From Simplicispira psychrophila DSM 11588 (GTDB lineage: Bacteria; Pseudomonadota; Gammaproteobacteria; Burkholderiales; Burkholderiaceae_C), in NCBI RefSeq assembly GCF_000688255.1, contig NZ_JHYS01000013.1:1-64000 (forward strand): a DNA stretch of 64,000 nucleotides, read 5' to 3'. Shown here piece by piece: positions 8,208 through 16,571 of this stretch; the stretch's first letter is position 1; each line of letters begins with the position of its first letter. The notes beneath the pieces were generated by a model. The model searched no databases, was not told where the DNA came from, and saw only the letters and a list, made by a program, of their open reading frames with translations. The position numbers were made by a program, and so were the translations under genes.

Positions 8208-9051
8208 ATGAGGATTGCACCGAAGCTTCAGGCCGTTGGTGCGTCACCTGTGTGAACATAAACACCGATTGCTTCAGATCCACCAGCACGCTGTACGGTG
8301 CGGGCAGTTGGCAGCGCAGATCACGCACTTGGCTGCGCATGTCCACCGGACCATGGCCGTTGCCACTAGGTGCCGCATTGCCACTGCGGCTGTCGGCAAA
8401 AGCGGCGCGGGCCGCGTCGGCGCTGTCAAACCACCACTCGGCAATGCCGTCGAAGTCGTAGCCCTCGGGCGGTGTTTGCACGACGTGGTTGTGCACCACG
8501 CGCCGGGCGGTTTTCAGCGTCGGGGAGCTGAGCCAGGCGTCTTTGGGGCCGTCCATCCAGGCGGTGTCAAACGCGCTTTTGCTGACACCGGCATTGCGGC
8601 GCAAAAAGCCAAACACCACCACCGGGCCGGCGGGGGCCTCACGCAGCACCTGCTCGCTGCACACCAGTGTGCAATCGCGCACATAGGTCGAGAACACGCG
8701 CGGTTCGTCAGGGCGCATGGTAGCCAGCGTTTCTGGGTCGTTCCAAATGTCGTTGGCTACTTCGAGGTCGCGCAGTTGCAGCAGATTGACGCCGTCGTAA
8801 TCCGCGCTGGCACCGTGCAGGCCGCCATCTTCCGCGCCACTCTCGCCATTGCGCACGCGGCTGCATTGCTGCACGCCCAGCACTTTGTCGCGCACGTTGG
8901 TGCATTGGCTCCCCAGCGCCGAGTGTTCACGCCAGGCTTGGGCAAAGTCCTCGGCCGCCAACGCGGGGTTGCGCTTGGCGAGGTAAATCATCTTCCAGCG
9001 CGGCTGGGCAGTGGCAGCGGGAACGGGAGCAGTAGCAACAGCAGAAGTCAT
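8206..9051 (-). CDS. EthD-type dimeric alpha/beta-barrel protein (two repeats)
   Basis: A 281-residue protein built of two similar halves. The first (residues about 20-130) begins MIYLAKRNPALAAEDFAQAWREHSALG and the second (about 140-260) begins VVFGFLRRNAGVSKSAFDTAWMDG, each with the EthD/ferredoxin-like pattern around RVVHNHVVQTPPEGYDFDGIAEWWFDS. EthD-family proteins act as small hydrolases, dehydratases or accessory proteins in catabolic clusters, with no single known reaction. Here it is convergent with the Rieske oxygenase and downstream of an MFS gene on the same strand. The start at 9051 (MTSAVATAPV) is chosen because the 20 residues upstream look unrelated; GAAAGG lies about 10 bases before it. 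Reaction unknown. Confidence 0.7.
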   Translation of the reverse strand: MTSAVATAPVPAATAQPRWKMIYLAKRNPALAAEDFAQAWREHSALGSQCTNVRDKVLGVQQCSRVRNGESGAEDGGLHGASADYDGVNLLQLRDLEVANDIWNDPETLATMRPDEPRVFSTYVRDCTLVCSEQVLREAPAGPVVVFGFLRRNAGVSKSAFDTAWMDGPKDAWLSSPTLKTARRVVHNHVVQTPPEGYDFDGIAEWWFDSADAARAAFADSRSGNAAPSGNGHGPVDMRSQVRDLRCQLPAPYSVLVDLKQSVFMFTQVTHQRPEASVQSS

Positions 9052-9171
9052 GGCGGTGGGCCTTTCTATCGGGGTGGATGAAACGAGGTGACTTAGCGAT
9101 AGCCTATTCAACGACGGCCCGGCTGTAAATCGGGGGTATGCCCCGTACCTTGTGGTAACTGTGGGCGGTGT

Positions 9172-10449
9172 TCAGGCGCGGTGGGCGTTGCGATACGCCT
9201 GCGGATAAGCCCGCATGGCGCGAAAAAACGCAAAAATTCCGACCAAAATCATGCTGACCATGCCCAGCATGGCGTAGCGCAAACCGTCGCCGCCCAAGCT
9301 GGCGTTGAGCACATCGCTCAGCCAGCCGGTCAAAATCGGCCCGAGGCCGTTGCCAACGATGGCGCCGGCCAGCAGCACCATCGAATTGGCGGTGGCGCGG
9401 CGCTGGCTGGGCGTGACCATGCTGATGGCGGCGTAGCTGGGCGCCGCCCACCACGGTAGAAAAAAGGCAAACAACACCATTAGCACCGTCGCTAGCAGCA
9501 GCGTGCCGGCCGGCAGCAGCAGATACGCCACGCCACTCAGCAGCGACAGCACCAGCCCGAGCAGCGGCACGCCCAACTGCCAGCGCAGGTCGCGGTGCGC
9601 CAGCCGGTCGGTCAGCGCGCCCGAGACCAAGCTGCCGGTAATCGAACTGAGCGCCGAGGCGCCAGAAATCCAGCCCGCCTGTTGCAGCGACAAACCGTGG
9701 TGGCGCACCATCAGCGCAATGTTCCAGGTGCCAAATGAATACGCCGCCAGCAGCGTAAACGCCACGCCAATCACCAGCCAGCGCGTCACCGGCTCGGCCC
9801 AAATCGCCGCCACCGCACCCGGCTGGCGCACGCCGGCAGCGGGCGCAGCGTGCGCCGTGGCCTGGCGCAGCGGCTCGCGCACGGTCAGCAAGAGCACCAA
9901 CGCCATCAGCAGCGAGCCAGCGCCGGCCACTACCACCGTGGTGCGCCAGCCGTAGTTTTCGGCCAGCCACGAACCCAGCAGCAACGCCAGCAGTGCGCCG
10001 ATGCTGCCGCCGGTGCCAAACACGCTCATGGCGCGCGAACGCTGCGCCGGTGGGTACAAATCGGCCAGCATCGACATCGAACCCGGCGTGCTGCCGGCAT
10101 CACTCAGCGCTGCGCCCGAGCGCGTGAACATCAGCGACCAAAACCCCACCGACGCCGCCCCCAGCGCCGCCAGCAGCCCGCCTGTACCCCGGCACAGCGC
10201 AATCAAACCGCGCCGCTCGCGCCGGTCGGCCAAGCGTCCCAGCGGCACGCCCAGCAGGCCGAAAGTAATGGCAAAGCCCAGCCCGGTAATCAAGCCGATT
10301 TGCAAATCCGACAGGCCAAATTCGAGCTTTACCGGCTCAATCAGCACCGACAAAATTTGCCGGTCCATGAACGCCAGCGCCGACATCACCGTCAGCAGCG
10401 TCAGGATGTAGCGGCTGTTGGGGGCGGTTTCAGGGGGCGCGTTGCTCAT
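9172..10449 (-). CDS. MFS transporter, second spinster-type carrier
   Basis: A 425-residue, 12-TM major facilitator protein. It is related to the carrier at 4270: both have F(M/S)..DRQ(I/V)..VLIEP(V/I)K.EF near the start, G(V/L)PLG.L.DRR in the A-motif, and similar YPPAQRSRAMSVF and YGWR segments. Two related carriers in one steroid cluster suggest different substrates or import versus efflux of intermediates. The start at 10449 (MSNAPPETAPNSRYILTLL) is preferred to an upstream in-frame ATG. It is divergent from the SDR at 10807, and its upstream region carries the perfectly palindromic box D1 facing this gene. Confidence 0.85.
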   Translation of the reverse strand: MSNAPPETAPNSRYILTLLTVMSALAFMDRQILSVLIEPVKLEFGLSDLQIGLITGLGFAITFGLLGVPLGRLADRRERRGLIALCRGTGGLLAALGAASVGFWSLMFTRSGAALSDAGSTPGSMSMLADLYPPAQRSRAMSVFGTGGSIGALLALLLGSWLAENYGWRTTVVVAGAGSLLMALVLLLTVREPLRQATAHAAPAAGVRQPGAVAAIWAEPVTRWLVIGVAFTLLAAYSFGTWNIALMVRHHGLSLQQAGWISGASALSSITGSLVSGALTDRLAHRDLRWQLGVPLLGLVLSLLSGVAYLLLPAGTLLLATVLMVLFAFFLPWWAAPSYAAISMVTPSQRRATANSMVLLAGAIVGNGLGPILTGWLSDVLNASLGGDGLRYAMLGMVSMILVGIFAFFRAMRAYPQAYRNAHRA

Positions 10450-10604
10450 AGTCGGCCTGTGGTGTGCTGGTGCAGCGGTGCGTCGTGGCTGCGCCGGCAG
10501 CAGGCGATAGGGGGCATGGAGCAAATCCTCAGAGGTGGCGCCTGGGCGTGCACAGTCGCCGCCGCAGCGATGCTTGCCATTTTTTGGCGCCCCTGTTGCC
10601 CGGT

Positions 10605-10624
10605 CATCGTCCGCTCAGACGATG
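10605..10624 (-). promoter_or_regulatory. Candidate operator site D1, perfect palindrome
   Basis: Reads CATCGTC-CGCTCA-GACGATG on the plus strand, with fully complementary 7-bp arms. On the minus strand it differs from site D2 at a single position of 20, spacer included. It lies 155 bases before the MFS start at 10449. Confidence 0.65.
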
Positions 10625-10636
10625 GAGGGGTGTTGT

Positions 10637-10696
10637 TTTTAGATAAAAACAGGCTGTAGGCCTTTAGGTACGTGCGCTAGCAGCTATTTATTCAGG
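10637..10696. repeat. Dispersed palindromic intergenic repeat, copy 2
   Basis: Contains GGCCTTTAGGTACGTGCGCTAGCAGCTATT, split over 10659-10688. This is the reverse orientation of the family core TAGCTGCTAGCGCACGTA. It sits between operator-like sites D1 and D2. Confidence 0.75.
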
Positions 10697-10713
10697 AGTC
10701 TTTCTCTGCTGCA

Positions 10714-10733
10714 CATGGTCTGAGCGGACGATG
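10714..10733 (+). promoter_or_regulatory. Candidate operator site D2 before SDR gene
   Basis: Reads CATGGTC-TGAGCG-GACGATG and ends 73 bases before the SDR start at 10807. It is a near-exact inverted copy of site D1, including the 6-bp spacer. Confidence 0.65.
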
Positions 10734-10806
10734 GCGCTGCCGCACTGGCCGCTGAAGATGCTGCGCAACTACAACCACCGCCCCATCGGCGAGACAAGGA
10801 GACAAC

Positions 10807-11664
10807 ATGGCTTTCACATTGACAGGGTTTGACGGCAAAGTGGCCGTGGTCAGCGGCGCGGGCCGGATGCGCAGCATTGGCCGGCCGATTGCGCTGGCAC
10901 TGGCGCAGGCCGGCTGCGACGTGGTGCTGACCGGCACCGGGCGCGCGCCCGAGACGTATCCGCAAGACGAGCAGGACGCCGGCTGGCGCGACATTGCATC
11001 GGTCGCCGACGAGATTCGTGCTCTGGGCCGGCGCGCCTTGCCCGTGGTTACCAGCGTGGCCGACCCGGACGCCGTCGATGCCTTGGTGGCGCAGGTGATC
11101 GCCGAATTTGGCCGCGTGGATTTTCTGGTGAACAACGCCGGCGCATCGCGCGGCGGCGACCGCGTGCCGGTCACCGAGCTGGCTATCGAAACCTGGAAGC
11201 GCGTGATGGACACCAACCTGAACGGCACCTTTTATATGTCGCGCGCTTTTGCCCGGCAGATGAGCGCGCAGGGCGAAGGTGGCGCCATTGTCAACATCTC
11301 CTCGCTGGCAGCGCGCCTCTTGGCGCCCGACACCGCCGCCTACGCTACGACCAAAGTGGCCATCAACGGTTTGAGCACCATCATGGCCGGTGAGCTGGGG
11401 CCGAAAAACATCCGCGTCAACGTGGTGGCCCCCGGCATCATCGACACCAGCCGCTTGGACGATGTGCCACGCGGACAAGTCTGGGACGACATGGTCGCCG
11501 CCTTCATTCCGCTGGGTCGCGCCGGCACCGGCGAAGACGTGGCCAACATGGTGACCTTTCTGTGCAGCGCACAAGGCGCTTGGGTCACCGGCCAGCACAT
11601 CTACGTCGATGGTGGTCACGGTGCTACGCCGCGCCGGCCAGCGCCAGCACCAGTGCAGAAGTGA
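10807..11664 (+). CDS. SDR family oxidoreductase
   Basis: A 285-residue short-chain dehydrogenase. The cofactor motif is modified (SGAGRMRSIGRPIALALAQAG), with extra residues after the glycine motif that are common in fabG-like and diol-dehydrogenase-like members. NNAGASRGG, a catalytic Ser in NISSLAAR and Tyr-x3-Lys in YATTK are all present. The Pro/Ala tail after the HIYVDGGHG end motif is not conserved. The start has a strong ribosome site (AAGGAG six bases upstream). It sits 73 bases after operator-like site D2 and is convergent with the GMC oxidoreductase. A role in oxidising a nuclear hydroxyl or keto group is inferred from context only. Confidence 0.82.
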   Translation: MAFTLTGFDGKVAVVSGAGRMRSIGRPIALALAQAGCDVVLTGTGRAPETYPQDEQDAGWRDIASVADEIRALGRRALPVVTSVADPDAVDALVAQVIAEFGRVDFLVNNAGASRGGDRVPVTELAIETWKRVMDTNLNGTFYMSRAFARQMSAQGEGGAIVNISSLAARLLAPDTAAYATTKVAINGLSTIMAGELGPKNIRVNVVAPGIIDTSRLDDVPRGQVWDDMVAAFIPLGRAGTGEDVANMVTFLCSAQGAWVTGQHIYVDGGHGATPRRPAPAPVQK

Positions 11665-11673
11665 GGTCGCGGG

Positions 11674-13350
11674 CTACAAATACACCGCCGCCGGCGCCGC
11701 TTGCCCCAGCACCAGGTCGGCGCCTTTGTCGCCAATCACCACCGCGGCGGCGTTGGTGTTGCCCGAGACGAGGTGTGGCATGACCGAGGCGTCAATCACC
11801 CGCAGTTGCTGGATGTCACGCACTTTCAAGTCGGGCGTGACCACGGCCAGCATGTCATCGGTGCGGCCCATGCGGCAGGTGCCGACAGCGTGGTGGCCCG
11901 AGCCGAGGTAGGGCGCCAGCCAGTCCAGCCATTCGGCGTCGCTGTCCACCGTCGGCACGGCCAAGCCGGGGCGGGTTTCGGCTTCGACCAAGGCAGCCAG
12001 TGCCGGTTGCTGGGCGATGCGGCGCACAAAGCGCAGCGCGTACAGCAGCGCGCGGCGGTCGCGCTCGTCGTCCAAATAGTTCATGCGGATGCTGGGGCGC
12101 TCGGCGGCGTTGGCGCCGTTCAAGCGCAGTGCGCCGCGTGAGTAGGGGCGCACTTGGTAGGGCGCCATCGTCATGCCCGGAAAGGCTTCGGCGCTATAGG
12201 CTTTGGCGCCCTCCATAAAGGCTTCAATCTCGCCCGTCGCCGGCAGGCCGTGCACTTGGATGTCTTGGTAGGGCAGGCTGGGATCGCTGCTGAACCACGC
12301 GGCAAATTCGGACGCCGGCACCGACAGCGGGCCACGCCGTGTCAGCAAATAGCGTAGCACCGAGCCGGCCAAGCCCACGCCGCGCAGGCCGGCGTTCAGG
12401 CTGGGCGTACCGGGTTTCAGGCGCCAAGACATCGGCACGATGGCGTGGTCTTGCAAATTGGCGCCGACGCCGGGCAGGTCGGCCTGCACGGCAATCCCGT
12501 GTTCGCGCAGGTGCTCGGCCGGGCCAATGCCCGACAGCATCAGCAGTTGCGGTGATTGCAAAGCGCCAGCGCACAGCAGCACTTCGCGCGCGGCGGTGGC
12601 GTTGTGCTCGCTGCCATCTGGCAGTTGCCAGCAGACGCCGGTGGCGCGGCCTTGGCTGACGTGGATACGCTGCACCAGCGCGTCGGTGCGCACCGTCAGG
12701 TTGGCGCGGCGCATGGCCGGTTCGATGGCGTTGCGCGCCACCGACGAGCGCCGACCAGCGCGCAGGTTGGCTTGGAAGATGCCCGCGCCGTGCGGGTGGC
12801 CGTTGTTGAAATCGGGGCAGTGCGGCAGGCCGGCTTGCAGCGCGGCTTGCACCATGGCGTGTGACACCGGGTTGTCCACCTGCGGGTCGGCGGCGCGCAG
12901 CGGGCCGCCGCGTCCGTGCAGCGCACTGGCATAGGGGCCGTCGCTGCGCTGCTGGTCTTCGGTGCGGGCAAAGTAGGGCAGCAGCTCCGCCCAGCTCCAG
13001 CCGCTGGCGCCCAAGGCCGCCCAGCTGTCGTAGTCGGCGCGGTCGCCGCGCACGTAAACCATGCCGTTAATCGACGAGGAGCCGCCCAGGCGCTTGCCGC
13101 GCGGCAGGGCGATGCGCCGGCCGCCGGCCCAGCGTTCTGGCTCGGTTTCGTGGCCCCAGGAGTAACGCGGGCTGTAAATCATTTGCCCCCAGCCTGCGGG
13201 CATGTCCACCAGCGGGTCGCGGTGGCTGCCGCCGCCTTCCAGCAGCAGCACGCGCACGCTGGGGTCGGCGCTGAGCCGGGCGGCCAGCGTGCCGCCGGCA
13301 GAGCCAGCGCCGATGATGATGTAGTCGAAAGTGTCGAAGTTGTCGCTCAT
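11674..13350 (-). CDS. GMC-family FAD oxidoreductase (choline dehydrogenase-like)
   Basis: A 558-residue glucose-methanol-choline oxidoreductase. The ADP-binding fold DYIIIGAGSAGGTLAARL is at the N-terminus. GMC signature 1 is near residues 80-100 (GKRLGGSSSINGMVYVRG) and signature 2 is GALQSPQLLMLSGIGP. The catalytic His pair region GSGHHAVGTCRMG lies near residue 495. Such enzymes oxidise an alcohol and pass electrons to the respiratory chain. In a steroid cluster it may oxidise a hydroxyl group on the nucleus or side chain; 3beta-hydroxysteroid oxidase is a distant GMC branch, and this protein looks more like the choline/alcohol dehydrogenase branch. The gene heads a minus-strand run and is preceded by a REP element. 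Confidence 0.88.
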   Translation of the reverse strand: MSDNFDTFDYIIIGAGSAGGTLAARLSADPSVRVLLLEGGGSHRDPLVDMPAGWGQMIYSPRYSWGHETEPERWAGGRRIALPRGKRLGGSSSINGMVYVRGDRADYDSWAALGASGWSWAELLPYFARTEDQQRSDGPYASALHGRGGPLRAADPQVDNPVSHAMVQAALQAGLPHCPDFNNGHPHGAGIFQANLRAGRRSSVARNAIEPAMRRANLTVRTDALVQRIHVSQGRATGVCWQLPDGSEHNATAAREVLLCAGALQSPQLLMLSGIGPAEHLREHGIAVQADLPGVGANLQDHAIVPMSWRLKPGTPSLNAGLRGVGLAGSVLRYLLTRRGPLSVPASEFAAWFSSDPSLPYQDIQVHGLPATGEIEAFMEGAKAYSAEAFPGMTMAPYQVRPYSRGALRLNGANAAERPSIRMNYLDDERDRRALLYALRFVRRIAQQPALAALVEAETRPGLAVPTVDSDAEWLDWLAPYLGSGHHAVGTCRMGRTDDMLAVVTPDLKVRDIQQLRVIDASVMPHLVSGNTNAAAVVIGDKGADLVLGQAAPAAVYL

Positions 13351-13378
13351 TGGGGCTTTGCTTTCGGATGGTGGTGCT

Positions 13379-13413
13379 TGTCGGGTTACGCCCTTTGGGC
13401 TAACCCGACCTAC
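13379..13413. repeat. REP palindrome, single copy
   Basis: An imperfect palindrome with outer parts TGTCGGGTTACGCCC and GGGCTAACCCGACCTAC around a TTT centre. The same unit in inverted pairs forms the element at 39938-40040. It lies between two minus-strand genes and may cap the mRNA. Confidence 0.85.
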
Positions 13414-13445
13414 GGCGCTATGGCGCTGCGGTGCTTGGCTCTCGC

Positions 13446-14219
13446 TCAGGCGGTGCAGGAGCCGCCGTTGAGCGGCAGCACTTGGCCGCTCATCCAGCTG
13501 GCTTCGTTGGACACCAAGTACGTCACTGCGGCGCCCACGTCGTCCGCCGTGCCGGCGCGGCCGACGGCGGTGTTGCGTTTGGCGATGTCGTCGTAGCCAA
13601 AGTTGTTCATTGCGCCCAGCGACAGTGCGTTGGCCGTCACGCCTTGGCGACCGACTTCGTGCGCCAAGTGGCGCATAAAGCCCAGTGCCGCCGATTTAGC
13701 TGCGGCGTAGTTTGATAGGCCCATCGCCATGCCGTTGCGCCACGACTCGGAGGTGATGATGACGATACGGCCAAAGCCGCGCTCGCACATACCGTCCACC
13801 ACCAGCCGCGTCAGGCCGAGGATGGCGCGCAGGTTCAGGTCGAGCTGGCGCTCAAAGTCCTCATCGCCCAAATCTTTGAAGGTGCGCAGCGAATTGGGCA
13901 TGCCCGGTGGCACGCCGGCGTTGTTGACCAAGATGTCAATCTCGCCAAAAGTGCTGCACGCGGTGGCGACGATGGATTCGCGTACGTCGGGCAGCGTGAT
14001 GTCGCCGGGCGCGGCGCAGGCTTTGAAGCCTTCGGCGACCAGCGCAGCGGCAGCACCTTCGGCGCGCTCGGGATAGTAGTCGTTGATGACCACGCTGGCG
14101 CCTTGGCGGCACAGCGCGCGTGCTGCGCCCAAGCCCATGCCTTGGCCGGCGCCGGTAATCAGCGCGACACGGCCGGTGAGGTTGAACAGCGGGGCGGTGG
14201 TGTTGGTGTTTTCGCTCAT
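13446..14219 (-). CDS. SDR family oxidoreductase (tandem paralogue 1)
   Basis: A 257-residue short-chain dehydrogenase: LITGAGQGMGLGAARAL, NNAGVPPGMPN, a Ser in TSESWRN and Tyr-x3-Lys in YAAAK. It is a clear tandem paralogue of the next gene (14239): both carry the segment GVTANALSLGxMNN, then RAGxxDDVGAA-like residues and a GQVLPxNGGS end. This suggests gene duplication with diverged substrate. It lies 19 bases after its paralogue within a minus-strand set leading to ksi and hsdA, implying a role in oxidation or reduction of steroid hydroxyl or keto groups. The exact position on the steroid is not visible from sequence. Confidence 0.82.
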   Translation of the reverse strand: MSENTNTTAPLFNLTGRVALITGAGQGMGLGAARALCRQGASVVINDYYPERAEGAAAALVAEGFKACAAPGDITLPDVRESIVATACSTFGEIDILVNNAGVPPGMPNSLRTFKDLGDEDFERQLDLNLRAILGLTRLVVDGMCERGFGRIVIITSESWRNGMAMGLSNYAAAKSAALGFMRHLAHEVGRQGVTANALSLGAMNNFGYDDIAKRNTAVGRAGTADDVGAAVTYLVSNEASWMSGQVLPLNGGSCTA

Positions 14220-14238
14220 AAAAAGTCCTGCTTGTTTT

Positions 14239-14982
14239 TTAGCAAACGATGCTGCCGCCGTTGACCGGCAGCACTTGGCCGTTGACCCATTCAGCTTCGG
14301 GCGAGGCCAGATAAACGATGGCGGCGCCGACGTCTTGCGGCGAGCCGGCGCGCTTGACTGAGGCGGTCTTGCGGGCGATTTGCGCCGAGCCTTCCCAGTT
14401 GTTCATGGTGCCCAGCGACAGCGCATTGGCGGTCACGCCGTGGCGGCCGACTTCGCCCGACAGGTTGCGGATAAAGCCAATCGCCGCCGCTTTGGCCGCG
14501 CCATAAGCACACAGACCCATGCCAGTGGCGGTGCGTGCCGCGTCGGAGTTGACGGCGATGATGCGACCCCAGCCGCGCTCGATCATCGACGGCAGGATGG
14601 CTTGGCAGGCGTGCATCAGGCCGTGCAGGTTCAGCTGCAACCACGCATCCCACTCGGACGGCGGCGACTCCAGAAATGGCGTGTAGCCCCAGCCTTGCGC
14701 CGGGATGCCGGCGTTGTGCACAAACACGTCGATGCTGCCGTGGTCGGCCAGCAGGTGTTTGACCATGACAAACACCGCCTCGCGGTCGGTCATGTCGGCG
14801 GTGGCGCCAAAGGCTTTCAAGTCTTCGCTGCGCAGTGCTTCGGCACCGGCTTCAGCGCGGTCGGCAAAGAAGTCGTTGACGATGACGGTGGCGCCTTGGC
14901 GCGCCAGCATTTGCGCCACGCCAAAGCCCATGCCGCGTCCCGCGCCGCTGACCAGCGCTACTTTTCCATCCAAACGGAACAT
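14239..14982 (-). CDS. SDR family oxidoreductase (tandem paralogue 2)
   Basis: A 247-residue short-chain dehydrogenase with VSGAGRGMGFGVAQML at the cofactor site, HNAGIPAQGW for the NNAG motif, a Ser in NSDAAR and Tyr-x3-Lys in YGAAK. It is paralogous to the neighbouring 13446-14219 gene over the whole length. ATG at 14982 has an AGGAGAC ribosome site. It lies 32 bases downstream of ksi, so the minus-strand order hsdA, ksi, SDR, SDR is probably one operon. Likely an HSD acting on a steroid; position and stereochemistry are unknown. Confidence 0.82.
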   Translation of the reverse strand: MFRLDGKVALVSGAGRGMGFGVAQMLARQGATVIVNDFFADRAEAGAEALRSEDLKAFGATADMTDREAVFVMVKHLLADHGSIDVFVHNAGIPAQGWGYTPFLESPPSEWDAWLQLNLHGLMHACQAILPSMIERGWGRIIAVNSDAARTATGMGLCAYGAAKAAAIGFIRNLSGEVGRHGVTANALSLGTMNNWEGSAQIARKTASVKRAGSPQDVGAAIVYLASPEAEWVNGQVLPVNGGSIVC

Positions 14983-15014
14983 GTTTTTGTCTCCTGTTGT
15001 TTTATGTACGTTGT

Positions 15015-15389
15015 TCAGCCGTGGCTGATGTTGCTGGGGCCAAAAAAGGCACGCATCGCGGTGATGCGACCCGCGTCGTCAAAGCGCATCACGTCTATCG
15101 GCCGGATGGTGAGGCGCTGGCCGTCCATCACCAGCGCGACGCTGAAGGCAAACGCTGCCTCGTTGGCGACGGCGCGAACGGGGCCTTCCAGTACCACTTG
15201 CAGCTGCATTTGCAGCGAGGCGCTGTAGAAGCGGCGAATCTCCGCCAGGCCGCGCTGCGGCGTGGCGCCGACCGGGTCTTCGACGGTGGCGTCCTCGGCA
15301 TACAGCGCGACGATGGCGTCGATGTCGCCGGCGTTCAGCGCGGCGATGTAGGCGCGCACGGCCGCTTGCATGTGCTCGGGCGTGGGCAT
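15015..15389 (-). CDS. ksi: Steroid delta5-isomerase (ketosteroid isomerase)
   Basis: Moves the double bond of a 3-keto-5-ene steroid to the conjugated 4-ene. The 124-residue length and sequence follow the C. testosteroni enzyme closely ([20 protein letters not shown] there, MPTPEHMQAAVRAYIAALNA here). All catalytic residues fall at the same numbers: Tyr14 and Asp99 in the oxyanion hole and Asp38 as proton-shuttling base (VEDPVG). The fold is NTF2/SnoaL-like. The stop of hsdA is three bases upstream of the ksi start, giving the natural pair 3-HSD then isomerase. Identification rests on recalled family sequence and is strong. Confidence 0.95.
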   Translation of the reverse strand: MPTPEHMQAAVRAYIAALNAGDIDAIVALYAEDATVEDPVGATPQRGLAEIRRFYSASLQMQLQVVLEGPVRAVANEAAFAFSVALVMDGQRLTIRPIDVMRFDDAGRITAMRAFFGPSNISHG

Positions 15390-15392
15390 GGC

Positions 15393-16166
15393 TTAGAACT
15401 GCGTTGGACGCGTAACAGCGTCAATGCCGCCATCGACATACAGCTGCGCGCCGTGGACAAAGCTGGCACCGGCGCCCATCAAAAAGGCGACCACCGAGGC
15501 CATCTCGCTCGGCTCGGCGCGGCGGCCCATCGGGGCGACAAAGTTTTTGATCGATTCGCTGAAGCGCTCGTCTTGCAGACCGGCTTGCAGCAGCGGGGTT
15601 TCGGTGGCGCCGGGGGCGACGGTGTTCAGGCGCACGCCGGCCTGGCCCCAGGTGGTGGCGCGCTGGCGCACCGCCACGGTGACGGCGTTTTTCGAGCCGG
15701 CATAGGCCAGGTTGCCGCCTTGCGCGCCAGCGGCCATGACGATGGCGTTGGCGGCGGCTTCGTCACCGGCGGTGCAGGCGGCGGCCATCGGGTTTTTCTC
15801 CCACGGCAGCATGGCCGAGGCGACCGACGAAATCACTACGGCGGACGGGTTGTCGCCCTTTTGCAGCGCGCCCAGCAGGCCGTCCAGCAGCGCAATGGTG
15901 CTGAAGTAGTTGACCGACAAAATCAGTGACGCTGGCTGCACCTGCGCGCCCAAACCGGCGCACAGCACCAAGCCATCCAAGCGGCCGCCGGTGCGCTCCA
16001 GCGTTTGCTCAATCACGGCCGCGCGCCCGGCGGCGGTGGACAGGTCGGCGTTGATGTCGGCGTTGCGCAGGTCAGCGCCAATCACGGTGTGTCCTGCGGC
16101 TTGCAGCGCTTGTACGGTGGCGGCGCCAATGCCGGAGGCCGAGCCGGTAACGAGGGTGGTGGGCAT
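15393..16166 (-). CDS. hsdA: 3alpha-hydroxysteroid dehydrogenase/carbonyl reductase
   Basis: An NAD-dependent SDR that interconverts 3alpha-hydroxy and 3-keto steroids, the entry step for bile acids and androsterone. At 257 residues it equals the length of C. testosteroni HsdA and matches it through DGLVLCAGLG, VVISSVASA, the characteristic insertion before the active site (about residues 116-143), GGNLAYAGSKNAVTVAVR with the Tyr-x3-Lys pair, and the end GGIDAVTRPTQF. The cofactor motif is TGSASGIG. The start at 16166 is chosen because homologues begin at this Met; 31 upstream residues in the frame are unrelated. Half-box E lies 83 bases upstream. Confidence 0.94.
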   Translation of the reverse strand: MPTTLVTGSASGIGAATVQALQAAGHTVIGADLRNADINADLSTAAGRAAVIEQTLERTGGRLDGLVLCAGLGAQVQPASLILSVNYFSTIALLDGLLGALQKGDNPSAVVISSVASAMLPWEKNPMAAACTAGDEAAANAIVMAAGAQGGNLAYAGSKNAVTVAVRQRATTWGQAGVRLNTVAPGATETPLLQAGLQDERFSESIKNFVAPMGRRAEPSEMASVVAFLMGAGASFVHGAQLYVDGGIDAVTRPTQF

Positions 16167-16249
16167 GGATTCAGTCCTTGAGGGGCAGGGGTAAACGGGG
16201 TGTGTAGGGAAAAGCTGAGCGCAGCTTGCCAGCAAGCCGCACCAGCGCA

Positions 16250-16269
16250 CCACATGCAAACGGACGATG
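16250..16269 (-). promoter_or_regulatory. Candidate operator half-site E before hsdA
   Basis: On the minus strand reads CATCGTC-CGTTTG-CATGTGG. One half is perfect and the other weak. It lies 83 bases before the hsdA start codon. Confidence 0.4.
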
Positions 16270-16312
16270 GCCGGGTGGCGTTTGGCTTTTTTGGCTGGCC
16301 CGTGATGCTATT

Positions 16313-16375
16313 GAATAAAGAGCTGCTGGCGCATGTATCTAAAGGGCTAGAGGCTTATTTCATATAAAAATGAAG
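16313..16375 (+). repeat. Dispersed palindromic repeat, copy 3
   Basis: Contains CTGGCGCATGTATCTAAAGG followed by GCTAGAGGC. The same core as copies at 30826 and 41450. Confidence 0.75.
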
Positions 16376-16415
16376 CGCGCTGGTAGGTAGTGCTGGATCG
16401 GTGGTTTTTTAGTGT

Positions 16416-16461
16416 TTTTGGCCTCTGGCCCTTTAACAACATGCGCTAGCAGCTATCAATA
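16416..16461 (-). repeat. Dispersed palindromic repeat, copy 4 (inverted to copy 3)
   Basis: Contains GGCCTCTGGCCCTTTAACAA then CATGCGCTAGCAGCTATCAA. It is the reverse orientation of copy 3, so the two could pair into a long hairpin. Confidence 0.72.
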
Positions 16462-16482
16462 AAGTAGTGATTGGGTGGCTTG

Positions 16483-16502
16483 CGTAGTCTTGTTGGACGA
16501 TG
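16483..16502 (+). promoter_or_regulatory. Candidate operator site F before SDR operon
   Basis: Reads CGTAGTC-TTGTTG-GACGATG and ends 69 bases before the SDR start. The last 18 bases are identical to site J, spacer included. Confidence 0.65.
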
Positions 16503-16571
16503 AGACTGGGACTCTCTGTCTTTAGTCTTGTGGCACCCATCGATTGAAAAATTTCCACAGGAGCACAACCC

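Larger units (their letters stand above)
10450..10806. other. Divergent intergenic region, 357 bp
   Basis: Separates the minus-strand MFS gene from the plus-strand SDR. It holds the inverted pair of operator-like boxes D1 and D2 and, between them, a copy of the dispersed palindromic repeat. No further gene is supported. Confidence 0.8.
16167..16571. other. Divergent intergenic region, 405 bp
   Basis: Lies between hsdA (minus) and an SDR operon (plus). It contains operator half-site E, two copies of the dispersed palindromic repeat in opposite orientation (16313-16375 and 16416-16461) and operator-like site F. No gene is supported. Confidence 0.8.
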
